49,664 nt of DNA from JAIFWV01 sp964580495 (GTDB lineage: Bacteria > Patescibacteriota > Doudnabacteria > UBA920 > O2-02-FULL-48-8). Shown in pieces: positions 23,353 through 29,785 of the stretch; the first letter of the stretch is position 1, and each line of letters starts with the position of its first letter. The notes beneath the pieces are model-generated. The model was not told where the DNA came from, searched no databases, and saw nothing but the letters and a program-made list of their open reading frames with translations. The stretch lies in the NCBI GenBank assembly GCA_964580495.1, contig CAZOKE010000004.1, forward strand, positions 1 through 49,664. The letters are read 5' to 3'. Position numbers and translations under genes: made by a program.

Positions 23353-23985
23353 TTATTGGCTGATGATGTTGCCGGAATTGCCGGTGGTCGCGTTGACCCA
23401 CGTGCCGAACTTGCCCCCGTGGTAGATCCATCCCCACCAGGTGTAACCGAAGGTCGTTGGTCCACCGCTGAAGTATATCTGCGTCCAGTCCGCAGCGGCG
23501 GCTCCTGAGCAATTACCACTGAGGTTGCATTGCAGATCGAATGTTCCAACCATCCCGTTCGTCGGCCAGCTAGGCGATGGATTCAACGTACCGGTGACTA
23601 TCGCGGTATAGCCGCCTTCGACCGAGCCCTTCTCGGTACCGATGAGCTTCAGCGTTCCTGTCGGATCACCTGGGCTTGTCTGGCCTGCAACGGCCTGAAA
23701 CTTGCCGAGGTACATCACGCGAACGCAGTATTGGCCCGCCGTGTCCGTTGTCCAGATCTGCACGGACTTGTTGAACGTGTCGAGTGCCCAGTAGTTGCCG
23801 GCCTCGCCCGAGTCGGCGTCGTTGCTGATCTTCATGACGACGTTGACCACGAGATCGCCGTCCATTGAGCAGACACCGTTGATCATCGAGCCCCAGTTGA
23901 GCGTCGGCTTGGGGGCGGCGTACGACGTCGTGGCGATGAAGCAGGCGAGGAACATGGCTGCCAGGGGAGCAAAGAATTTCCTCAT
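23353..23985 (-). CDS. Secreted protein of unknown function, GC-rich
   Basis: From the ATG at 23985 (SD TCGGAGGAATTCGAA) the precursor has 210 residues. The signal peptide is MRKFFAPLAAMFLACFIATTSYA. The mature domain is beta-rich, with many Trp and Gly near the C-terminus (TTFGYTWWGWIYHGGKFG) and a Cys pair (CNLSGNC). No family is recognised. A carbohydrate- or surface-binding beta-sandwich is plausible but not shown. It stands alone between its own consensus promoter (24081-24053) and its terminator. The next gene is transcribed divergently from an adjacent promoter. Confidence 0.7.
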   Translation of the reverse strand: MRKFFAPLAAMFLACFIATTSYAAPKPTLNWGSMINGVCSMDGDLVVNVVMKISNDADSGEAGNYWALDTFNKSVQIWTTDTAGQYCVRVMYLGKFQAVAGQTSPGDPTGTLKLIGTEKGSVEGGYTAIVTGTLNPSPSWPTNGMVGTFDLQCNLSGNCSGAAAADWTQIYFSGGPTTFGYTWWGWIYHGGKFGTWVNATTGNSGNIISQ

Positions 23986-24052
23986 TTCGAATTCCTCCGA
24001 TCGGGTTGAGAAGTAGGACTTGCGCGGTATGAGCAAATCCTTGAACCGTCAA

Positions 24053-24081
24053 ATTATATGCTTTTCCTAGGCATTTGTAAA
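24053..24081 (-). promoter_or_regulatory. Promoter of the minus-strand secreted protein
   Basis: TTTACA (24081-24076) and TATAAT (24058-24053) on the minus strand are 17 bases apart. Confidence 0.75.
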
Positions 24082-24105
24082 GATTTAGGGCATTGCCCAA
24101 TACCC

Positions 24106-24134
24106 TTGACAATTGTTGTATTTTATGCTAATAT
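24106..24134 (+). promoter_or_regulatory. Promoter of the lipoprotein gene, divergent
   Basis: TTGACA (24106-24111) and TAATAT (24129-24134) are 17 bases apart, back to back with the minus-strand promoter at 24053-24081. Confidence 0.75.
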
Positions 24135-24194
24135 TACCAGTCGACAATAAGGTCGGCAGACTGTGTTACTTCGTTTTCCAAGGAGGATAACGAC

Positions 24195-24758
24195 ATGCGC
24201 ACCACCCGTACCATCATCGCGTCGGTGGCCATCGTGGCCTTCGCAATCGTGACGGCGGCCTGCGGCGACATGCACAATCCGACCGCGCCGACTGCTTCGT
24301 CCGCGACGACGACGGCAGCGGTGTCCGATCCGACCAGCAACGGCCACCACCATCACGGGATCTGCACCTACACCAGCGCGTGGTGGGCCGAGCAGATCGC
24401 GAACAGCGGCAACACCTTCGTCACCACCCAGGAGCTGGATGTCCTCGTGCTCTTCAATTTGAAGACCGCGGACAACCAGCCGTTCGCACCAGTAGCGGAT
24501 TACGTCCTGGGGCCTTTCCTGGCCGGAGTCGACGCGGATCCGCTGAGCGTGCAGCTGGCGACCACGGAATTAAACGCCATGCGTGGGTACATCTCGACTT
24601 CGGCGACAGTCACCGTGGAGGGAAGGAAGGCGGGCGAGACGATCTCGCTCAACGATTGGCTCGCGGAAGCGAAGCTGTGGACCGGGCTGACCGATCAGCA
24701 CACGTACTACGCGTACCTCAACGCGATCAACGCGTACTACGGCCACCTCTGCAGCTGA
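24195..24758 (+). CDS. Lipoprotein of unknown function, GC-rich
   Basis: This 187-residue precursor has the lipobox VTAAC|G at about residues 19-23 (cysteine at 23), giving a lipid-anchored protein. A Pro/Thr/Ala linker and an HHHH cluster (about residues 53-56) come before a mainly helical domain with CTYTSAWWAEQIANSG, a repeated NAMRGYIST-type segment and a final Cys (GHLCS). The His cluster could bind metal. The SD is strong (CAAGGAGGATAACGAC). The gene is GC-richer than most of the window and belongs with the two preceding minus-strand genes. No homologous family is recognised. Confidence 0.7.
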   Translation: MRTTRTIIASVAIVAFAIVTAACGDMHNPTAPTASSATTTAAVSDPTSNGHHHHGICTYTSAWWAEQIANSGNTFVTTQELDVLVLFNLKTADNQPFAPVADYVLGPFLAGVDADPLSVQLATTELNAMRGYISTSATVTVEGRKAGETISLNDWLAEAKLWTGLTDQHTYYAYLNAINAYYGHLCS

Positions 24759-24768
24759 GGAGACAACA

Positions 24769-24812
24769 ACCCTGTTCCTTTCAAGGTTTAAACCTTGGGG
24801 GACAGGGTTTTC
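24769..24812 (+). terminator. Rho-independent terminator
   Basis: ACCCTGT (24769-24775) and ACAGGGT (24802-24808) enclose a second stem, CAAGGTTT/AAACCTTG, followed by T run. Confidence 0.7.
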
Positions 24813-24817
24813 TTTAT

Positions 24818-24880
24818 GAGTTCTAAGTTCTGAGTACTAAGTTCGAGTACTCAGTACTCAGAACTTAGTACTTAGTACTC
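24818..24880. repeat. Palindromic array of AGTWCTN heptamers
   Basis: Nine consecutive units (GAGTTCT, AAGTTCT, GAGTACT, AAGTTC, GAGTACT, CAGTACT, CAGAACT, TAGTACT, TAGTACT) run in phase. The left half is roughly the reverse complement of the right, so it can fold into a long hairpin. Confidence 0.8.
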
Positions 24881-24981
24881 TTCTGTGGATTATTCGTAAC
24901 ACATGTCTTGTGCATATCGATGCAATACCTGTCGACGAAAACAAACCACAATTTGTTACCAAACCTTAATTCAGGAGAATT

Positions 24982-25623
24982 ATGAAGGATTCAAAAGTTA
25001 ACACGTTTGTAAAAGCTTCTTTGGGCGGGCTTATGGTAATTTCGATGATGCTGCCGGGGGCGAGTTTTGCGGCGACGGGCACTACGGGCAACGGCGCTCC
25101 ATCCGGTGCGCACTATAATTTGAATATTATCGGGGTTCCGCAAGGCAAAACCGCAGACATGACCGGCAACAATGGTTCCCGCATCTTTGTGCCGCTGTAT
25201 GGCTCGACAAAGATTTTGCTGTCGCAATCCACTGACGGCACATTCCAGGTGCTGGATGCCAATGGTACCGATGGCAGCGCGTCTTTCCAACTGCCAGCTC
25301 CAGGCACTTACAGTGTCTGGGCCAGGGCTTTGGGCAAGCCAGGAGGTTCTTCCACTATGCAGACTTGCGCTGTTGATCCAGTGACCGGCGAAACAATCTG
25401 TTCTACGGACATGCTCGTGAGTGTCCGCGGAACCGGCAAATCGTCGTTTACAAATGTCACCAAACAGCTGACCACGATTACAATTGATCCGACCCTGGCA
25501 GCCTCGCTAGGCTTGACCTGCTCTGGGACGGTAAATATTTTTGATCCGTGCTTGCAGAATTACTTCTGGAGCTATGACAACAACGGATTGAAGCTGCTGC
25601 AGTTGAGATTCTACCAGAATTAG
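24982..25623 (+). CDS. Secreted beta-sandwich protein, unknown function
   Basis: This 213-residue precursor has a signal peptide (about residues 1-30, ending ASFA|A). The mature domain is beta-rich, with PLYGSTKILLSQSTDGTFQ, a PAPGTYSVWARALGKPGG strand pair and several Cys (TCAVDPVTGETICS near residues 133-146). The PGTYSVWARALGKPGG element resembles surface-protein beta-sandwich domains. An SD (AGGAGAA) precedes the ATG. Its stop codon TAG is itself the first base triplet of a heptamer repeat. The base composition is host-like, unlike the GC-rich block before it. The role is unknown. Confidence 0.7.
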   Translation: MKDSKVNTFVKASLGGLMVISMMLPGASFAATGTTGNGAPSGAHYNLNIIGVPQGKTADMTGNNGSRIFVPLYGSTKILLSQSTDGTFQVLDANGTDGSASFQLPAPGTYSVWARALGKPGGSSTMQTCAVDPVTGETICSTDMLVSVRGTGKSSFTNVTKQLTTITIDPTLAASLGLTCSGTVNIFDPCLQNYFWSYDNNGLKLLQLRFYQN

Positions 25624-25648
25624 AATCTAGAAAGTAGAAAGTAGAATT
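25621..25648. repeat. Heptamer repeat (TAGAAAG type)
   Basis: Four in-phase units, TAGAATC, TAGAAAG, TAGAAAG and TAGAATT, begin at the stop codon of the secreted-protein gene. Confidence 0.75.
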
Positions 25649-25663
25649 ATGAAGGAGAAAAAT

Positions 25664-25732
25664 ATGAAGGATAAACGATTGGATCGCCGCGAAGTCGAGG
25701 AGACTGATGATGGCGAGACCACAAATGAATAA
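25664..25732 (+). CDS. Possible 22-residue charged peptide
   Basis: A short frame, MKDKRLDRREVEETDDGETT..., follows a good SD (GAAGGAGAAAAAT) and is closed by TAA immediately before a strong terminator. It is very acidic and basic, without hydrophobic residues. It could be a real micropeptide or a decayed remnant of the upstream gene, whose start MKDSK it echoes. Confidence 0.35.
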   Translation: MKDKRLDRREVEETDDGETTNE

Positions 25733-25737
25733 AATTA

Positions 25738-25762
25738 AATCCCCGCGAAAGCGGGGATTTTA
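25738..25762 (+). terminator. Rho-independent terminator
   Basis: AATCCCCGC and GCGGGGATT pair around a GAAA loop, followed by TTTT. Confidence 0.75.
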
Positions 25763-25846
25763 TGTACTAAGTTCTAAGTTCTGAGTTCTAAGTTCTGAGA
25801 ACGTGAGATCAAGTCTTAGTACTCAGTACTTAGTACTTAGAACTTT
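25763..25846. repeat. Heptamer repeat array (AGTWCTN type)
   Basis: Five units, mostly AAGTTCT/GAGTTCT, are followed after a 20-base spacer by their reverse-complement form (AGTACTC, AGTACTT, AGTACTT, AGAACTT). The array ends against the 3' end of the pilin gene. Confidence 0.8.
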
Positions 25847-26490
25847 TAGTAACTGCAGATTGGGGCGCCGTTGAACCATGACGGGGAACCGCCGGTGGTT
25901 TGGACTTGGCAATCCTGCTCGCCCTCGTTTGAGAACGGGATGAGGATCCCGTATTCAGTCGGATTGCCGGAAGCACCGTTCTTCCAGACATATTCGAAAT
26001 TTTTTCCGCCAGAAGCATAAGACGGGTCGTTTGGAACGGATCCGATGAAAGCCGGAACCAGGAAATTTGTGAGACACTGGATGTCTGATTCTGTATTTTG
26101 TGTCCCGACGCTGGTACATGCAGAATTTTGGACATTATTTCCGTTCCCGTTCCCGTTGTTGTTGCAATTGCCTTTGCCGTTTCCGTTTCCGTTGCCATTG
26201 TTGCAATTGGCATTTGCCGTAGCACTGCCATTGGGATAATTTTCTTGGTTGCTGTTGGCATATAATTCCAATGCTGTCCTAAGCTGGGCGACATTGGCTT
26301 TGCGCACCGAGTCGCGCGCTTTGACCCTGGCCGAATTCATTGCGATCAAAATAATCGATGCCAAAAGCCCGATCACGGCAATGACCACGAGGAGCTCGAT
26401 AAGTGTAAATCCAGCACCACTTTTTTTACCACCATTAAAAAGTTTAGAGTGGTGCCGGATAAATCCATTTTTTGTTTCTGATTTTGACAT
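25846..26490 (-). CDS. Type IV pilin with an Asn/Gly-rich insert
   Basis: The 214-residue pilin has a long leader and the signal SGAG|FTLIELLVVIAVIGLLASIILIA with Glu at +5. Then comes alpha-1 (ARVKARDSVRKANVAQLRTALELY), typical of Patescibacteria pilins, and after residue 85 a low-complexity stretch of N, G and C (about residues 95-118). The rest is a globular domain with FLVPAFIGSVPNDPSY and several Cys. The insert is encoded by near-repeated hexamers, so its length could change by slippage without frameshift. A TGC-TATAAT extended -10 lies at 26511-26506. It lies apart from the pilus operon and may be an alternative major pilin. Confidence 0.85.
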   Translation of the reverse strand: MSKSETKNGFIRHHSKLFNGGKKSGAGFTLIELLVVIAVIGLLASIILIAMNSARVKARDSVRKANVAQLRTALELYANSNQENYPNGSATANANCNNGNGNGNGKGNCNNNGNGNGNNVQNSACTSVGTQNTESDIQCLTNFLVPAFIGSVPNDPSYASGGKNFEYVWKNGASGNPTEYGILIPFSNEGEQDCQVQTTGGSPSWFNGAPICSY

Positions 26491-26505
26491 TTTTTTGCTT
26501 TTTCA

Positions 26506-26511
26506 TTATAG
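26506..26511 (-). promoter_or_regulatory. Extended -10 promoter of the pilin
   Basis: On the minus strand TGC-TATAAT lies 16 bases before the ATG at 26490. A 7-bp inverted repeat, ATTGCTT/AAGCAAT (near 26532-26551), is just upstream and could be an operator. Confidence 0.5.
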
Positions 26512-26631
26512 CATCTTATTTATATTTTGGCCTATTGCTTGCGTTAAGCAATTGTATTATGCTTATTTCAACAGGACGAAAACCAAAATTTAGAAACAAA
26601 AATAAGCCAAAACCCGGGGTGAAGAGAGGTC

Positions 26632-26660
26632 TTGACTTTTTTCTTTGCTTACGTTATATT
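26632..26660 (+). promoter_or_regulatory. Promoter of the LPRTG surface protein
   Basis: TTGACT (26632-26637) and TATATT (26655-26660) are 17 bases apart, 30 bases upstream of the ATG at 26690. Confidence 0.7.
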
Positions 26661-26689
26661 CATTAGTCAAATTAATTAATCACATTTTT

Positions 26690-28846
26690 ATGGCAAAAGC
26701 CACAATGACCAAGGCAACCAAGCCTAGTGTTAGAAAAATCAAAGTCGAAACCAAAATTGAAAAAAGAATGGATGGGATCAGGCCCGCAATTTCTATAATC
26801 GTGGCCATGGCCATGCTGGTGCTTGTGGTCTCCCCAATGATTGCCTTTGCTAACGTGGGATCGATCACGATTTCAGGAATCACTGGTTCTGGCACAGGTC
26901 CTTATATCGCGAATGGAACTTGGTTACCACAAGGAAATCAATGCTGGGAATCTTCACATGGAGGAACTTTCCATTATCAGGTAGAAGTTTTTGAGGATTT
27001 GAATGGCGACAACACATTTACTGCCGGTGTCGATAAGGTCCTTCAGACCGTATCTCCTGCAGCTTGCAACGGTCAATTTACATCACCTGTTTCTGATAGC
27101 AATAAGGATTTAGGAGGCAATTGGCCAGCTTCTGGCCAAAGTGCGGACCAAACATTTGATCTTGCTGTCGGCTCTCATACAATTTGCGCGGTTTTGATCC
27201 ATGTGAATTCCAACGGCAATGATATTGGCAGCACAAGCACATGTATGTCTCATCCGATTGTCATTCCACCTCCGACCACAAATTATACTTTGAACGTGAC
27301 TATTGCATCCGCAGGGACTGGATCTGGAACTGTAACGACTGATGTCGGGGGAGTAAACTGTTCACCGACGTGCACAGGAACTTACCCTTCTGGCACCGCA
27401 GTGGTCCTTACTGCCACAGCCGCTAGCGGTTCGCATTTTGTGGGATGGTCCCAAGACTGTTCCGGCACCAATGACACCTGTAATTTGACAATGGACGCTG
27501 TAAAAAATGTCACTGCTCAGTTTGATTTGGACCCAGTAACTCCTCCCACAACTTCTTCTGATCTGGCTGTGAGTAAAAAAGTTGATAATGCTAGCCCAAA
27601 TGTGGGTGACACTCTGAAATACACAATCACTGTCACAAACAACGGGCCGGATGCGGCTTCAAATATTTCCGTAAACGATTTATTGCCTTTAAATGTCACG
27701 TATGTTTCGGATGATTCCAATGGAGCATATGTCAGGGGGACAGGAATTTGGACCATCACTAGTTTGGCCAACGGTGCTTCGGCAACCTTGAATATCACTG
27801 TCACTGTAAATGCCCTGACTGCCGGTAGCAATTCAAATACAATAACCAATACCGCTTGCGCAAACTTGGCAACTGATCCAAACTCGGCGAACAATTGCGC
27901 CAGCGCCGTTTCGACAGTGCAAGTGCCCGTAGTTAACCCTGCTCCGTCTAAACCAGTTGTCACGGCCCCAAGCTGCAGCAATGTTCCTTATACCGTAACT
28001 ATTACTTGGACCGGGACTCCGGATCCGACCAATGGTTTCTATGTAGATGTCAGCGCGGATAATTTTGCGACTTATTGGAATAAGCAAGTTTCGGGCACGA
28101 CTTTCTCAACTGACGCCTTGACCGGATTTGCTGCATCGACTTCATTTCCGCCGATTGGAAAGATGGAACTGGATCCAGGTACCAATTATCAGACCCGAGT
28201 TTATAATGGTCAGCACAGCGATCCCGCAATCTTTATGGTTCCGACCTGCCCAACAGATGGCGGTGGGGGTAGTGGTCCGGCTACTGCCACTTTGACTGTA
28301 AAAAAACAGGTTATCAATAATGGCGGGGGGACCAAATCTGCCTCCGATTTCTCATTAACAGTTAATGGTGTGACTGTCAGTCAACCAAACCCATTCCCAG
28401 GCAATGAGACTGGTACGGCTCTGACCGTGATTTCATTTGGTGATTATAACGTGACAGAAACTACAACTGCCGATTATACCGCGACTTATTCTGCGGATTG
28501 CAATGGCACCATTGCAGCCGGAGACAATAAAGTGTGCACCGTAACCAATACATTTAAAGCTCCAATCATAACCACTGGTGGTGGTGGCGGCGGCGGAGCA
28601 GTTTTGCTTCCTCCAAGTACCGGCGGTGGTGGGGGAGCAGTAATCTTGCCTCCACCAACTCCAGCTCCCCAAGGGCAAGTTTTGGGAGTGTCCACTAATG
28701 CTCCAGCCCCGACTCCGACACACGGCAAAGTTTTGGGCGCGACCTTACCGAGAACCGGTTTGCCGGGATGGATGGTGGAACTTATACTTATGTTTTCCAT
28801 TGGACTCGTATACTCCAGACAATTGCTGAAAGTAGTTGCACGATAA
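26690..28846 (+). CDS. LPRTG-type cell-surface protein with DUF11 and other Ig-like domains
   Basis: From the ATG at 26690 the protein has 718 residues. A basic N-terminus precedes a signal/anchor (about residues 38-60). The mature part contains an SdrD-like domain with DLNGDNTFTAGVDK, then a divergent InlB-type repeat (GTVTTDVGGVNCSPTCTGTY...GWSQDCSG, about 205-280), and a DUF11 domain (about 290-410: LAVSKKVDNASPNVGDTLKY). A fibronectin-like region and a domain with LTVKKQVINNGGG...GDYNVTET (about 540-625) follow, then a Gly/Pro-rich linker. The C-terminus has a sorting signal: LPRTG at 686-690, a hydrophobic stretch and a basic tail (LLKVVAR). The sortase gene follows. It is probably a wall- or surface-attached adhesin. 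Confidence 0.85.
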   Translation: MAKATMTKATKPSVRKIKVETKIEKRMDGIRPAISIIVAMAMLVLVVSPMIAFANVGSITISGITGSGTGPYIANGTWLPQGNQCWESSHGGTFHYQVEVFEDLNGDNTFTAGVDKVLQTVSPAACNGQFTSPVSDSNKDLGGNWPASGQSADQTFDLAVGSHTICAVLIHVNSNGNDIGSTSTCMSHPIVIPPPTTNYTLNVTIASAGTGSGTVTTDVGGVNCSPTCTGTYPSGTAVVLTATAASGSHFVGWSQDCSGTNDTCNLTMDAVKNVTAQFDLDPVTPPTTSSDLAVSKKVDNASPNVGDTLKYTITVTNNGPDAASNISVNDLLPLNVTYVSDDSNGAYVRGTGIWTITSLANGASATLNITVTVNALTAGSNSNTITNTACANLATDPNSANNCASAVSTVQVPVVNPAPSKPVVTAPSCSNVPYTVTITWTGTPDPTNGFYVDVSADNFATYWNKQVSGTTFSTDALTGFAASTSFPPIGKMELDPGTNYQTRVYNGQHSDPAIFMVPTCPTDGGGGSGPATATLTVKKQVINNGGGTKSASDFSLTVNGVTVSQPNPFPGNETGTALTVISFGDYNVTETTTADYTATYSADCNGTIAAGDNKVCTVTNTFKAPIITTGGGGGGGAVLLPPSTGGGGGAVILPPPTPAPQGQVLGVSTNAPAPTPTHGKVLGATLPRTGLPGWMVELILMFSIGLVYSRQLLKVVAR

Positions 28847-28853
28847 TTACAGA

Positions 28854-28886
28854 AAAACCGCGAGTAGTAAAATACTCGCGGTTTTG
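28854..28886 (+). terminator. Rho-independent terminator
   Basis: AAAACCGCGAGTA pairs with TACTCGCGGTTTT around a short loop. Confidence 0.8.
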
Positions 28887-28910
28887 TTATGCTTGTATTC
28901 GTAACCCCTC

Positions 28911-29020
28911 TGTCCGACTTCGCTAAAAGCTTCGTCGGACATCTCCCCTTATCCTAAGGGGAGAAATAAAAAACATCTCCTCTTAAGATAAGAGGAGGTG
29001 GCGCGAAGCGCCGGAGGAGT
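28911..29020. repeat. Compound hairpin element before the sortase gene
   Basis: Four short palindromes lie end to end: TGTCCGAC/GTCGGACA, CTCCCCTTA/AAGGGGAG, CTCCTCTTA/TAAGAGGAG and GGCGC-gaa-GCGCC. The last part ends in GGAGGAG, which is placed to serve as the ribosome binding site of the sortase gene. The pattern resembles dispersed repeats I know from Parcubacteria-type genomes. Related CTCTCC/GGAGAG hairpins occur at 31855-31872 and 39597-39621. Confidence 0.65.
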
Positions 29021-29029
29021 TATGATTCA

Positions 29030-29617
29030 ATGATAAATATGAGGAATTTTTTAAAACAAGCTGGAAAAATTTTATTAGTCCTGATCTGTGCCGGGATTGT
29101 GCTGGCGATTTTGAATTTCGGCTTTGTCTGGCAAAATTTAAGTTATTGGATCCACAAACCGCAGCCAGCGACAGAAACCGTTAATTTGGACACACCGAAC
29201 CGGCTTAGGATTGCCAGCCTAAATTTAGATTTGCCAGTGGTGTACGTGGATAAAGTTTCTGAAACTGATTTCCAAAAAGCTCTGACCCAGGGTGTGGTGC
29301 ATTATCCGGGCACGGCCCTGCCCGGGCAAGCCGGCAATGTTTATATATTCGGGCATTCATCTGACTTTCTTTGGGTTAAATCCGAATACAAGACCGCATT
29401 TGCTACGCTGCCGCATATTGCCATTGGCGACATTATAAACATTACGGATAGCGCAGGAAAAGTTTTTGAATATGTTGTGAACCAAAAGAAAATTGTCTCG
29501 CCAAATGATACTTCTGTCTTAGCCCAAGATCCAAACCAATATGTTTTGACCTTGCAAACCTCGTATCCGGTGGGGACGGCGCTGCGCCGCTACGTGGTTG
29601 TAGCCAAGTTGAAATAA
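29030..29617 (+). CDS. Sortase-family transpeptidase with Ser at the catalytic Cys position
   Basis: The 195-residue protein has an N-terminal membrane anchor (about residues 13-34) and a sortase beta-barrel. The catalytic His is His109 in YIFGHSSD, and Arg186/Arg187 lie in ALRRYVVV. Where sortases have TLxTC, this protein reads LTLQTSYP, with Ser178 encoded by TCG at 29561-29563. TCG is two base changes away from any Cys codon, so a single read error is unlikely to explain it. Sortases join LPxTG proteins to surface acceptors. The directly preceding gene encodes an LPRTG protein, so the pairing is natural. Activity may be altered, or the protein may work as a serine enzyme or a binder. Confidence 0.82.
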   Translation: MINMRNFLKQAGKILLVLICAGIVLAILNFGFVWQNLSYWIHKPQPATETVNLDTPNRLRIASLNLDLPVVYVDKVSETDFQKALTQGVVHYPGTALPGQAGNVYIFGHSSDFLWVKSEYKTAFATLPHIAIGDIINITDSAGKVFEYVVNQKKIVSPNDTSVLAQDPNQYVLTLQTSYPVGTALRRYVVVAKLK

Positions 29618-29632
29618 CCATGCTCCCCAAAT

Positions 29633-29659
29633 GCCAGGCTTAGGTGCCTGGCTTTTTTT
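29633..29659 (+). terminator. Rho-independent terminator
   Basis: GCCAGGC (29633-29639) and GCCTGGC (29646-29652) are followed by seven T. Confidence 0.8.
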
Positions 29660-29735
29660 GCGAGTTTATGGTGTATATTGCCAAATTTTTTGCCAGCAAT
29701 TCGTAACAAATGTCTATATTCCTCGATTTAGTACC

Positions 29736-29744
29736 TGGTATAAT
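29736..29744 (+). promoter_or_regulatory. Extended -10 promoter of the S-layer-like gene
   Basis: TGG-TATAAT lies 41 bases upstream of the ATG at 29786. The -35 region is poor, as usual for extended -10 promoters. Confidence 0.55.
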
Positions 29745-29785
29745 TAAGCGTAAGCTATAAATCATTAATTTTTAAGGGATAAATT

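Noticed and set aside
24818..24880. Possible CRISPR array
   Set aside because: The units are only 7 bp with no spacers, and no cas gene is present.
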